In this document: positions 8,531-16,785 of the stretch, piece after piece
Layout of the letters: every line of letters begins with the position of its first letter
Position numbering within the stretch: the stretch's first letter is position 1
From: an uncultured Thiodictyon sp.
GTDB taxonomy: Bacteria > Pseudomonadota > Gammaproteobacteria > Chromatiales > Chromatiaceae
Assembly: GCA_903837595.1 (NCBI GenBank)
Contig: CAILVI010000372.1
Span: 1 to 64,000 of the forward strand
Direction of reading: 5' to 3'
DNA length: 64,000 bases
Made by a program: the position numbers and the translations under genes
The notes under the pieces: generated by a model
Database searches by the model: none
The model's input: the letters and a program-made list of their open reading frames with translations, nothing else
What the model was told of the DNA's origin: nothing

Positions 8531-9505
8531 CTAGACGATGCCTTCGCGTTCCAGCTGCTTCTTGAGCACCTCGATCTGGATGTCCAGGTCCAGAACGTCG
8601 GTCTCCAGCAGGCGCTGGCGCTGCTCCTCGAAGACCTCCTCCACCGTCACCAGGACGTTGCGGAAATTCTGCTCCAGTTCGCGGGACTCGGCGCGGCGGT
8701 GGGTGCTGGCATAACCCGCGGCGACCTGCTGGACGCCTTCGAGATACACGTTTAGAAACTTACGTGCCCGGTAGAGGTCGGTCGGTCGGTCCGCAATCTG
8801 GTCGAGGATGCCGCGCCCCTGGGCACCAAGGCGCGTGAGCCGCGCCTTGAGTTCAGGATTGGTCAGGGATTGCGCGGTCTGCTCCAGGTCGAGGAGCCGG
8901 CCCTCGGCCTCGGCCAGGGCCTCGGCCACCCGGCGCGAGGGTTCATCACCGCTGCGCAAGCTGCGCGGCCGTCCCAGGGGCTCCAAACCGTAGGCCAGAT
9001 GGAACCCGATGGCAGACACCGCCGCGAAGGCAAGGCTGATGCCCGGTCCGTGACCGGCGGCGAAGTGTGCGGTGACACCGGCGCCTATGGCCGTCAGCAC
9101 CCCGCCCAAAGTCTTGAGCGGCCAGCGAGCCAGGCGGGCAAAGCGCGGCTGAGGTCCGGCATAGTCGGCGCGGATGCCGCGTTTGGTCAGCCAGGCGGCG
9201 GCCATGAAGAGCGCAAACCCGCCGGCATCCGCCAGGAAGCTGTCGAGGTGCCCGCGCCCCAGGGCGATCACGGCACCCAGCAGCAGTGGCGCGGGCAGGA
9301 CCCACAATAGGGCGCCTTTGCGCCGCGGGACCTGCCCGGGCCGGGGCTGCAACAGGGTCCGGAGACGGCCCGGCAGGGGGATCGACCGGTGCGCCGATGC
9401 CGCCAACGGCGATGCGCCCGGCCGCGCGGCGCCGATCAATGAACGCACGAGCGGCGGCAGGTCGTGCAGACGCAAGTTCCGGGATGGTTCAGGGGGAATG
9501 GTCAC
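8531..9505 (-). CDS. xpaC: XpaC-family membrane protein (partner of TelA)
   Basis: The 324-aa protein has an N-terminal soluble stretch, then about four hydrophobic segments (LLWVLPAPLLLGAVIALG, ADAGGFALFMAAAWLTK, LGGVLTAIGAGVTAHFAAG, SLAFAAVSAIGFHLAYGLE). A helical cytoplasmic domain (about residues 190-320) ends in a heptad-rich tail. This is the layout of the XpaC/YceG-type proteins that accompany TelA. I chose the GTG at 9505 because it has a GAGG about nine bases upstream and starts MTIPPEPSRN. A longer frame reaching 9667 would overlap the small gene upstream and is Cys/Trp/Arg-rich nonsense. Confidence 0.8.
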   Translation of the reverse strand: MTIPPEPSRNLRLHDLPPLVRSLIGAARPGASPLAASAHRSIPLPGRLRTLLQPRPGQVPRRKGALLWVLPAPLLLGAVIALGRGHLDSFLADAGGFALFMAAAWLTKRGIRADYAGPQPRFARLARWPLKTLGGVLTAIGAGVTAHFAAGHGPGISLAFAAVSAIGFHLAYGLEPLGRPRSLRSGDEPSRRVAEALAEAEGRLLDLEQTAQSLTNPELKARLTRLGAQGRGILDQIADRPTDLYRARKFLNVYLEGVQQVAAGYASTHRRAESRELEQNFRNVLVTVEEVFEEQRQRLLETDVLDLDIQIEVLKKQLEREGIV

Positions 9506-9524
9506 CGCGCGATCCTCGTGCGAC

Positions 9525-9650
9525 TCAGTGGCCGAACAGGGCCTGGCAGGAAACCAGGCCGACGCTCGCCACCAGCAGGACGGTGCCCAGGAGGCGCCAA
9601 CCGAACGCGCGTCGTGGTGTCTGGTCGGGGATGGGTTGCAGGTTGGACAT
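9525..9650 (-). CDS. 41-aa single-span membrane protein
   Basis: A tiny frame encodes MSNLQPIPDQTPRRAFGWRL, then LLGTVLLVASVGLVSC, then QALFGH. It has a basic N-terminus, one membrane helix and a Cys right after it. It ends 19 bases before the XpaC start on the same strand, so it is probably the first gene of the XpaC-TelA operon. The ribosome site is weak (AGAGCGAC). The helix followed by Cys could be mistaken for a lipobox, but the protein ends six residues later, so a simple small membrane protein is more likely. Confidence 0.55.
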   Translation of the reverse strand: MSNLQPIPDQTPRRAFGWRLLGTVLLVASVGLVSCQALFGH

Positions 9651-9713
9651 GATGTCGCTCTGGGCAAAGAAATATCAGATGGTTAGGTTGATGGCGCGGG
9701 GCAGCATCGGGCG

Positions 9714-9872
9714 GGCCTTGATCGTCGCTTCGGCCACCGGAGGTCGAGGCTTTAGCCGGTCCGGCGCGCAGGCGCCACTCATTTCTCTTGCATAGGCAGG
9801 GAACCGCCACCGGCTAAAGCCTCGACCTCCAGTTGCCGACGGATCGTCGCTGACCGGGACGATGACCAAGGC
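9714..9872. repeat. MITE-like nested inverted-repeat element, copy 3
   Basis: The outer ends are GGCCTTGATCGTCGCTTCGG at 9714 and an inverse ending GATGACCAAGGC at 9872. The inner arms are 22 bp and perfect (9739-9760 and 9809-9830). The core, read on the minus strand, is close to the core of copy 2, so the whole element lies in the opposite orientation. It separates two divergent transcription units. Confidence 0.8.
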
Positions 9873-10086
9873 TGTCGGCGGTGCGGGTGCCAATGCCCCC
9901 GAATAGTGGGGGTGGTGCGGCCCCAATCCAATACGCGCAGGCGCAGGCCGGGGGATCTGCTGTTTGGCCGACAAAATGTCGCCGCTTCCCCGCGCGCTCT
10001 TCCCGTTTCCCGCCGTCGGGGGTACCCTCCCGTTTCGCGCGCCGCAGTGCCCACGACCAGCGTATCCATTTCCGGAGGCTCTCAGT

Positions 10087-10992
10087 TTGAACATCGACGC
10101 ATTCAATGCCGAATTCGGGATCGACGGCACCCTGCGCATCGTGGCGGGGCGCGGCGGTCTCGCGATGATCGAGGTCTACAATCGCCTGGCTAACGCCACG
10201 ATCTCGCCCTATGCGGGACAGGTCTTGTCGTACTGCCCGGTGGCGGCGGCCGATGACCTGTTGTTCGTCAGCGAACGGGCCTTTTTTGCGCCCGGCAAGG
10301 GGATCAAGGGCGGGGTGCCGATCTGCTGGCCCTGGTTCGGTGCGGGAGGGCAGGGTGGACCCGCCCATGGGTTCGCACGCCAGCTTCCCTGGTCCATCCT
10401 GGCCACCGCCAGCCTGCCGAGCGGGGCGACCCGGGTCACCCTGGGCCTGGCGGACGACGCGGATACTCAGGGTCTCTGGCCCTATCACTTCAACCTGTTG
10501 GTTGAGATCACCGTGGGCGCCACCCTCACCGTGGAGTTGATCAGCCGCAACGCCGGCGACCAGGCCTTCCAGATCACCCAGGGCCTGCACACCTATTTTC
10601 GGGTCGGCGATGCCACCCGGGTGCGGGTCCTGGGATTGGACGGCTGCACCTATATCGACAAGGCCGCCGGGGCCAATGACGCCATCGTTACGCAGCGGGG
10701 GCCGGTGACGGTGGCCGCCGAGGTCAATCGGATCTATGAGTCGGTGCCCGCGGTCCTGACGATCGAAGACCCGGTGATGGAGCGCCGCATCCGCATCACG
10801 AACCGCCACAGCGCCACCTGCGTGGTGTGGAACCCCTGGGTCGAGACCGCCCGCGCCATGGCCGACCTGGACGACCGGGACTATCGCATCATGCTGTGTG
10901 TGGAGACCGTCAACACCGCCTCCGAGGTGATCGGCGTGCCGGGCGGCGGCGAGGCGCGCCTGGCGGCCGAGTACGCCATCGAGCCCCTGTGA
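10087..10992 (+). CDS. yeaD: D-hexose-6-phosphate mutarotase (YeaD-like)
   Basis: This aldose-1-epimerase-fold enzyme interconverts alpha and beta glucose-6-phosphate in the cytosol. Family features are ISPYAGQVLSYCP, KGIKGGVPICWPWFGAGGQG (phosphate-binding region), the catalytic-type His in QGLHTYFRVGD near residue 168, and VVWNPWVETARAMADLDD. I chose the TTG at 10087 (301 aa) because GGAGG lies about nine bases upstream and the protein then begins at the usual family N-terminus. The longer ATG frame from 9964 would add an untypical Arg/Pro-rich leader. The stop overlaps the GTG start of glnE. Confidence 0.9.
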   Translation: MNIDAFNAEFGIDGTLRIVAGRGGLAMIEVYNRLANATISPYAGQVLSYCPVAAADDLLFVSERAFFAPGKGIKGGVPICWPWFGAGGQGGPAHGFARQLPWSILATASLPSGATRVTLGLADDADTQGLWPYHFNLLVEITVGATLTVELISRNAGDQAFQITQGLHTYFRVGDATRVRVLGLDGCTYIDKAAGANDAIVTQRGPVTVAAEVNRIYESVPAVLTIEDPVMERRIRITNRHSATCVVWNPWVETARAMADLDDRDYRIMLCVETVNTASEVIGVPGGGEARLAAEYAIEPL

Positions 10993-13859
10993 CGGCCACG
11001 GTAACCGCCGCGCTGCACGCCCTGACGCAGGCGCCTGAGCGCTGCTGGCAGGTGTGGCTGGCATGGGCGCAGGCGCAGGGCCGGGCGGTGCCGCTCGCGG
11101 CCGACCTGGCGGCCATCCGGGCGCGGGTGTGGGAGGGCAGCGAGTATGTTGCCCAGGCGGCCGCCCGCCATCCAGCGGACTTCGCCGCGCTCCTTGACTC
11201 CGGCGACCTGGGGCACGCCGATCGTCCCGGAGCTCTTGCCTGCCGGCTGGACGCGGCGTTGGCCGGCGTCACGGACGAGCCCGCCCTGCACCGCGTCCTG
11301 CGGTCTGTGCGCCGCCGCGAGATGACCCGCATCATCTGGCGCGACCTCGGGGGGCTGGCGGGGCTCGAAGAGACCCTGGAAGACCTCTCTGAACTGGCCG
11401 ACTGCTGCGTGCGCGCCGCCCTGGACCGCCTCCACGCCTGGACCAGTGCGGAACTGGGCATCCCGCGCGACGACCTGGGGCGCGAGCAGCGCCTGCTGGT
11501 CATCGGCATGGGCAAGCTCGGGGCGCGGGAGCTCAACCTCTCATCGGATATCGACCTGATCTTCGCCTTCCCCGCCCCGGGCCAGGTGGTGGGTGGGCCG
11601 CGCCCGCTCGACAATCAGCAGTTTTTCATGCGTCTGGCCCAGCGTCTGGTGCAGGCACTCAATGCCCAGACCGCCGACGGCTTCGTCTTCCGCGTCGATA
11701 CCCGATTGCGGCCCTTCGGTGACTCGGGGCCACTGGTCGCGAGCTTCGACGCGCTGGAGGACTATTACCAATCCCAGGCGCGGGACTGGGAGCGCTACGC
11801 CATGATCAAGGCGCGGGTGCTGACTGGTGAGCCGGAAGACCGCGCGGTCCTTCAGGCGCTGCTGCGGCCCTTCGTCTATCGCCGCTATCTGGACTTCGGC
11901 GCCATCGACTCCCTGCGCGAGATGAAGCAGATGATCGCCAAGGAGCTCTACACCAAGGGCATGGACGCCAATATCAAGCTCGGCCCCGGCGGTATCCGGG
12001 AGATCGAATTCATCGGCCAGGCGCTCCAGTTGGTGCGCGGCGGGCGCGACCCGGCGCTCCAGGTCCGCCCGATCCGGCAGGTGCTGGCCCTGCTTGAGGC
12101 GCGCGACTTGCTGCCGCCCGCGGCGCTGCCGGCGCTGGACGACGCCTATTGCTTCCTGCGCCAGGTGGAGAACCGCATCCAGGCTCATAAGGATAAACAG
12201 ACCCACCTGCTGCCGTCTGACGACCTGGGTCGGCTGCGGCTGGCGCGCTCCATGGGTTGTGCCGACTGGAACGTCTTTGCGCCGTTGCTGGACGGGCATC
12301 GGTGGCGCGTCCAAGCGCTGTTCGATCAGGTCTTCACCGCCCGTGCGGCGCAGCCCGCGGGTCAGGACCAGGACCTGGTGGCGCTCTGGCAAGGGACCCT
12401 GGACGTGGAGCGTGCCCGGGAGATCCTCCTTGCACACCGCTTCACCGACCCCGGGACGGCGGTGGCGCGCCTGGCCGCCTTCCGCGAGGCCAGTGCCCGC
12501 AAAGGCCTGAGCGCCAAGGGCGCGGAGCGACTCCATCAGGTGCTGCCCCAGGCGCTCCAGGTGATCGCTGACAGCGAATCTCCGGATTTGGCCCTGGAGC
12601 GGGTGCTCAAGGTGCTGGAGTCGGTGGTGCGGCGCACCGCCTATCTGGCGATGCTGATCGAGCGGCCCATGGCCCTGGCCCAACTCGCCCGACTCACCGG
12701 CATGAGCCCCTGGATCGCGGAGCAGATCGCCCGCCAACCCCTGCTGCTCGATGAGCTGATCGACCCGGGTCGGCTCTATGCCCTGCGGCAACGCGCCGAT
12801 CTTGAGACTGAACTGGATGCATTGCTTGCCCCCATCGACCCGGAGGACCTGGAGCAGCAGATGGAGCGGTTGCGCCAGTTTGCCCACGGCAATGTGCTGC
12901 GGGTGGCCGCCGCGGATCTCACCGGTGGCGTGCCACTGATGAAGATCAGCGACTACCTGACCGAGATTGCCGAGGTCGCGGTCGGGCGTACCCTGGCCCT
13001 GACCTTCGCCCACCTGAGCGAGCGCCACGGCCGGCCCGCCGGGCTCACCGGCACGGACACCGGGGTGCTGGTCCTGGGCTATGGCAAGCTGGGCGGGCTG
13101 GAGCTGGGCTATGGGTCCGATCTGGACCTGGTGTTTCTCCACGGCGCCGACCAACCCGCGGCCGAGACTGCCGGCCCCAAGGCCATCAGCGCCGAGCAGT
13201 TCTACAACCGGCTCGGCCAGCGCCTGATCCACATGATGACCACCCACACGCCCTCGGGCATCCTCTACGAGCTGGACATGCGCCTGCGCCCGGACGGCAA
13301 CAAGGGCATGCTGGTGCGCTCCATTGGCGCCTTTGCGGACTATCAGTCGAACGCGGCCTGGACCTGGGAGCACCAGGCACTGATCCGCGCCCGACCCGTC
13401 GCTGGGGACGCCGCGTTGGCGGAGCGTTTCGCCGTGATCCGCCGCGCTACCATCTGCCGCCCGCGCGACCCGCAGCGGTTGCGCGAGGAGGTGCGCGCCA
13501 TGCGCACCCGGATGCGCGAGACCCTGGACAAGAGCGGGCACGGGCGTTTCGACCTCAAACAGGGGCGCGGCGGTATTGCCGATATCGAGTTTATGGTTCA
13601 ATACTCTGTCCTGCGCTGGGCGGCCGAGCACCCGGACCTGGCGGTGTGGACGGACAACATCCGTCAGCTCGAGACCCTGGCCCGCCTGGACCTGCTGCCC
13701 GGCGCGGCGGCGGTGGACCTCACGGAGGCCTACAAGCGGCTCCGTGGTGCCTATCACCGCAGTGCCCTACAGGATCAGCCCAAGACCGTGGCGGACGTTG
13801 AGCTGCTCCCGGAGCGCGAGCGGGTCCGTACACTCTGGCGGGAATTGATGGGGGACTAG
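10989..13859 (+). CDS. glnE: Bifunctional glutamine synthetase adenylyltransferase/adenylyl-removing enzyme
   Basis: GlnE adenylylates glutamine synthetase when nitrogen is plentiful and removes the AMP when nitrogen is short, under control of PII. The 956-aa length is typical. Both nucleotidyltransferase domains are visible: the N-terminal deadenylylase domain with MGKLGARELNLSSDIDLIF near residue 170, and the C-terminal adenylylase domain with YGKLGGLELGYGSDLDLVF near residue 694. Regulatory helices follow each. The GTG start at 10989 overlaps the upstream stop (GTGA), implying translational coupling to the mutarotase gene. A longer frame from 10827 would overlap that gene by 160 bases and is rejected. 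Confidence 0.96.
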   Translation: MTATVTAALHALTQAPERCWQVWLAWAQAQGRAVPLAADLAAIRARVWEGSEYVAQAAARHPADFAALLDSGDLGHADRPGALACRLDAALAGVTDEPALHRVLRSVRRREMTRIIWRDLGGLAGLEETLEDLSELADCCVRAALDRLHAWTSAELGIPRDDLGREQRLLVIGMGKLGARELNLSSDIDLIFAFPAPGQVVGGPRPLDNQQFFMRLAQRLVQALNAQTADGFVFRVDTRLRPFGDSGPLVASFDALEDYYQSQARDWERYAMIKARVLTGEPEDRAVLQALLRPFVYRRYLDFGAIDSLREMKQMIAKELYTKGMDANIKLGPGGIREIEFIGQALQLVRGGRDPALQVRPIRQVLALLEARDLLPPAALPALDDAYCFLRQVENRIQAHKDKQTHLLPSDDLGRLRLARSMGCADWNVFAPLLDGHRWRVQALFDQVFTARAAQPAGQDQDLVALWQGTLDVERAREILLAHRFTDPGTAVARLAAFREASARKGLSAKGAERLHQVLPQALQVIADSESPDLALERVLKVLESVVRRTAYLAMLIERPMALAQLARLTGMSPWIAEQIARQPLLLDELIDPGRLYALRQRADLETELDALLAPIDPEDLEQQMERLRQFAHGNVLRVAAADLTGGVPLMKISDYLTEIAEVAVGRTLALTFAHLSERHGRPAGLTGTDTGVLVLGYGKLGGLELGYGSDLDLVFLHGADQPAAETAGPKAISAEQFYNRLGQRLIHMMTTHTPSGILYELDMRLRPDGNKGMLVRSIGAFADYQSNAAWTWEHQALIRARPVAGDAALAERFAVIRRATICRPRDPQRLREEVRAMRTRMRETLDKSGHGRFDLKQGRGGIADIEFMVQYSVLRWAAEHPDLAVWTDNIRQLETLARLDLLPGAAAVDLTEAYKRLRGAYHRSALQDQPKTVADVELLPERERVRTLWRELMGD

Positions 13860-13889
13860 AGTCCCTGGCGAATCATTTTTAGATCAATC

Positions 13890-13914
13890 AGGGCGGGGCA
13901 CCAGGCCCCGCCCT
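13890..13914 (+). terminator. Stem-loop between glnE and ilvE
   Basis: AGGGCGGGGC and GCCCCGCCCT pair around a 5-base loop, just upstream of the ilvE ribosome site. With no T-run and the ribosome site directly after it, attenuation or transcript processing is as likely as termination. Confidence 0.45.
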
Positions 13915-13926
13915 TCGGAGTAACAC

Positions 13927-14850
13927 ATGGCAACGATGGCGGACCGTGACGGTCTGATTTGGCTGGACGGCGAGATGGTGCCCTGGCGCGAGGCCAAGGT
14001 CCATGTCCTCACCCACTCCCTGCACTATGGCATGGGCGTCTTCGAGGGGGTCCGCGCCTACCAGACCGAGCGTGGCGCGGCCATCTTCCGCCTGAAGGAA
14101 CATACTGACCGGCTGTTCAACTCTGCGCATATCTTCGGTATGCCCATCCCCTGGGATCGGGAAGCGCTCGCCGCCGCCCAGTGCGCGGTGGTGCGCGAGA
14201 ACACGCTCGCCTCGGCCTACATCCGCCCACTGTGCTTCTATGGCGCCGAGGGCATGGGCATCCGCGCGGACAACCTCAGAGTCCACTGCATGGTCGCCGC
14301 CTGGGAGTGGGGTTCCTACCTGGGCGAGGACAACATGAAGAACGGTATCCGTATCCGGGTCTCGTCCTTCACCCGCCACCATGTGAATGTCACTATGTGT
14401 CGGGCCAAGGCCACCGGCAGCTATACCAACTCCATGCTGGCCCTGCAGGAGGCCGTGCGCGACGGCTATGACGAGGCCCTACTGCTCGACGCCGCCGGCT
14501 ATGTGATGGAAGGCAGCGGTGAGAACGTCTTTATCGTGCGCGACGGCGTCCTGCACACACCCGATCTGACCTCTGCCCTGGACGGCGTGACGCGGCGCAC
14601 CGTCATGGCACTGTGTGATGAGCTGGGTCTCAAGGTGGTGGAGCGGCGCATCACCCGCGATGAGGTCTATATTGCCGACGAGGCCTTCTTCACCGGCACC
14701 GCCGCCGAGGTGACGCCGATCCGCGAGGTCGATGGTCGCACCATCGGCAAGGGCGGGCGCGGCCCCATCACCGAGCGGCTCCAGGCGCTCTATTTCGACC
14801 AGGTCCACGGCCGCCGGGACACCCATCCGGAGTGGCTGACGCTCGCCTGA
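13927..14850 (+). CDS. ilvE: Branched-chain amino acid aminotransferase
   Basis: A PLP-dependent fold-type IV transaminase that performs the last step of isoleucine, leucine and valine synthesis in the cytosol. At 307 aa it has the family length. Key segments are HSLHYGMGVFEGVRAYQTER, the Schiff-base lysine in CRAKATGSYTNSM near residue 161, and the cofactor-phosphate region VMEGSGENVFIVRDGVLHTP near 200-215. GGAG lies nine bases before the ATG. The downstream zinc-finger gene is its common neighbour in related bacteria. Confidence 0.96.
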   Translation: MATMADRDGLIWLDGEMVPWREAKVHVLTHSLHYGMGVFEGVRAYQTERGAAIFRLKEHTDRLFNSAHIFGMPIPWDREALAAAQCAVVRENTLASAYIRPLCFYGAEGMGIRADNLRVHCMVAAWEWGSYLGEDNMKNGIRIRVSSFTRHHVNVTMCRAKATGSYTNSMLALQEAVRDGYDEALLLDAAGYVMEGSGENVFIVRDGVLHTPDLTSALDGVTRRTVMALCDELGLKVVERRITRDEVYIADEAFFTGTAAEVTPIREVDGRTIGKGGRGPITERLQALYFDQVHGRRDTHPEWLTLA

Positions 14851-14892
14851 CACTATGCGCTCGCGCGACATCGCTCAATCGGTGTCACGCCA

Positions 14893-14916
14893 GTGGTCGG
14901 CGCGATGATCGAGGCC
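14893..14916. repeat. Degenerate end of the MITE-like element
   Basis: GTGGTCGGCGCGATGATCGA followed by GGCC resembles the inverted outer end of the intergenic elements elsewhere in the left arm. It lies in the ilvE-to-zinc-finger gap. The partner end is not visible, and the match is imperfect. Confidence 0.35.
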
Positions 14917-14944
14917 CACACCAGCACCAGACAACGGAGGCCCC

Positions 14945-15151
14945 ATGTCTCAGACCCCAGTCCCGACTCCGGTCAGGACCGATTCACCCGGCGCCATTCC
15001 GGTCAGCCGCGCCGCCCTGCCGCTCGCCTGTCCGGGCAGGGGCGAGACTCTCTGGAATATGCACCCCCGGGTCTATCTGCCAATCGCGGATGAGCCCGAT
15101 GGCGAGGCGATGTGCCCTTATTGTGGGGCGCGCTATCGGCTGAGCGATTGA
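14945..15151 (+). CDS. Small zinc-finger protein
   Basis: A 68-aa protein. The C-terminal half carries a putative zinc knuckle, with Cys in LPLACPGRG and the pair MCPYCGARYRLSD, plus a histidine in NMHPRVYLPI. This matches the short zf-CHCC-type protein family often found beside ilvE or respiratory genes. GGAGG precedes the ATG by about seven bases. Its job is unknown. Confidence 0.8.
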   Translation: MSQTPVPTPVRTDSPGAIPVSRAALPLACPGRGETLWNMHPRVYLPIADEPDGEAMCPYCGARYRLSD

Positions 15152-15199
15152 GCAGATTGCACGCGCGGCCCGCCGGTTGGCAGGCCAGCGTTGCGGGGC

Positions 15200-16414
15200 C
15201 TATTGCAACAGATCAGCGGCGTCAGTCGCTTTCGTCTTGCGGCTGGCAGTCCCGCGGTGGGTGGATGCTCGCACTGGGTTAAGCCGTGGCTCGGAGTTTA
15301 ACCAGGGCTGCATCGACTTGATGACGCATCGGCGTCGGTCATGTTCCCACTCTGGCGTGATGGCGATGGCCTGTTGCCGTGTCCAGTACCGTGTCGTTGC
15401 GTGATAATACAGCAGGGACAGCACCAGGAAGGCCCCGAACTGCAGGTATTCGGGTACGTGCAACCACCGTGCAGCGGCGCCCACGGCGCCCGTGATCAGG
15501 GCGATCGCCAGCAGGATCGCGGTCACCTTGGCATCCGACAGGCCGGTCGTGAGCAGCAGATGATGCAGGTGCTGGCGGTCGGCGGCGAATGCACTGCGTC
15601 CGGCGCGCAGACGCCGGATCATTACCGCCACCGTATCCAGCAGCGGCAGGGCCAGAATCCAGATGGCCGTGATTGGGGCCATCACGGCCCGCTCGCCTTG
15701 GGAGAGATCGACCAGGAACCAACTCAGCGCAAAGCCCAGTAGCGTACTGCCGGCGTCGCCCATGAAGACGCTGGCCCGTTGCCGCCAGGGATGACGCAGG
15801 TTCCAGGCCAGGAACCCGGCCAGGACCGCGGCCAGTGCCAGTAGCGTGATGGCGGCCTTGAGATCCGGCACCGGCGCGGTGAGACAGAGGACCGCCAGCC
15901 AGCCGGCGGCGATCAGGGCCAGCCCACCGGCCAGGCCGTCGAGTCCGTCGACCAGGTTGAAGGCGTTGATGATTCCCACCATTCCAAACAGGGTGAACGG
16001 CAGCGCGAAACTGGCCAGCGCGATGGCGCCATAGCCCATCAGATCACCCAGGTTGGTTAACCACCGGTCGCCCCAGACCATGGCCAACAGGACCACGGCG
16101 GCCTGCAACACCAGCCGGATCGACGGGCGGATGTGGCGCAGGTCATCGTAGGCGCCGATCAGGGCGAGCGCGACCATACCGGTCAGCAGGGCCAGATAGC
16201 CCGCGGGTTTGTCCGGCAGCAGCCACAGGGTCCCGCAGAAGGCGGCGCACATGGCAACCCCGCCGACCAGCGGCACCGGGTGGGAATGGTGTTTGCGGGT
16301 GGTGGGTTGGTCCACCCAGCCTAAGGCCCGCGCTGGTGTGATCAGCAGACCGGTCAGGACGGTACTGAACATAAAGGCGTACAGCAGCGTCCAATAGATA
16401 CTCATGGCGCTCAT
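15200..16414 (-). CDS. MraY/WecA-family undecaprenyl-phosphate GlcNAc-1-phosphate transferase
   Basis: This integral membrane enzyme transfers a sugar-1-phosphate from a UDP-sugar to undecaprenyl phosphate, starting O-antigen, common antigen or exopolysaccharide synthesis. The 404-aa protein has about eleven membrane spans. It shows the family signatures IGAYDDLRHIRPS, NAFNLVDGLDGLAGGLALIA (near residue 150), VFMGDAGSTLLGFALSWFL, and the His motif DRQHLHHLLL near residue 275. The His-rich loop favours WecA-type over MraY-type enzymes. A basic, low-complexity tail of about 50 residues follows the last helix and is not typical. There is no polysaccharide cluster beside it. Confidence 0.88.
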   Translation of the reverse strand: MSAMSIYWTLLYAFMFSTVLTGLLITPARALGWVDQPTTRKHHSHPVPLVGGVAMCAAFCGTLWLLPDKPAGYLALLTGMVALALIGAYDDLRHIRPSIRLVLQAAVVLLAMVWGDRWLTNLGDLMGYGAIALASFALPFTLFGMVGIINAFNLVDGLDGLAGGLALIAAGWLAVLCLTAPVPDLKAAITLLALAAVLAGFLAWNLRHPWRQRASVFMGDAGSTLLGFALSWFLVDLSQGERAVMAPITAIWILALPLLDTVAVMIRRLRAGRSAFAADRQHLHHLLLTTGLSDAKVTAILLAIALITGAVGAAARWLHVPEYLQFGAFLVLSLLYYHATTRYWTRQQAIAITPEWEHDRRRCVIKSMQPWLNSEPRLNPVRASTHRGTASRKTKATDAADLLQ

Positions 16415-16785
16415 TTAACCAGCTTCGCGTGTGTCTTCAAGTTCTGGGCGGCCTTAGACAGCGTCTTGGTCGCTCCGTTTATGGCGAGGTCGGTGGTCCG
16501 CCTGAGGGGAACTGGGGCGTGACCTCGCGGCCTTCGGGTCCGCTGGGAGGACCGCTCGCCTGGCCGGAGCGATGATCAAAGCCGTCCTTGGGTCTCATGA
16601 TGAGGTCCGGACAGGGCATTTTTCTTGTGCGCTAGTTTACTACGTAATCAATATGTTAAGCCAGCTTAACAATGTGACGGACCGCGCATCCTGCAAACAA
16701 TTGCTGATCGTTCCTGGCCGCCGTCGCCGGTGCATCGGGCGCGCCGGCACGCGGCTGGATCGGCGCCGCTGCCCTAACCCGGCGA
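16415..16785. other. Intergenic region with repeat end and small palindrome
   Basis: A 370-base gap without a gene. At 16561-16583 it holds a one-ended copy of the dispersed element (GGAGCGATGATCAAAGCC). At 16655-16670 it holds a perfect palindrome-like site, GTTAAGC-CA-GCTTAAC, within an A+T-rich stretch that could be an operator or promoter region. No function can be assigned. Confidence 0.5.

Noticed and set aside
10827..10988. Longer N-terminus for GlnE
   Set aside because: It would overlap the mutarotase by 160 bases; the GTG at 10989 gives the normal GlnE length and a GTGA coupling.
9814..11064. 416-aa minus-strand frame opposite the mutarotase
   Set aside because: It covers the mutarotase gene antisense and crosses a repeat; no recognisable domain.
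11541..13757. 738-aa minus-strand frame opposite glnE
   Set aside because: Long because of codon bias in glnE; composition is typical of antisense reading and no motif is seen.
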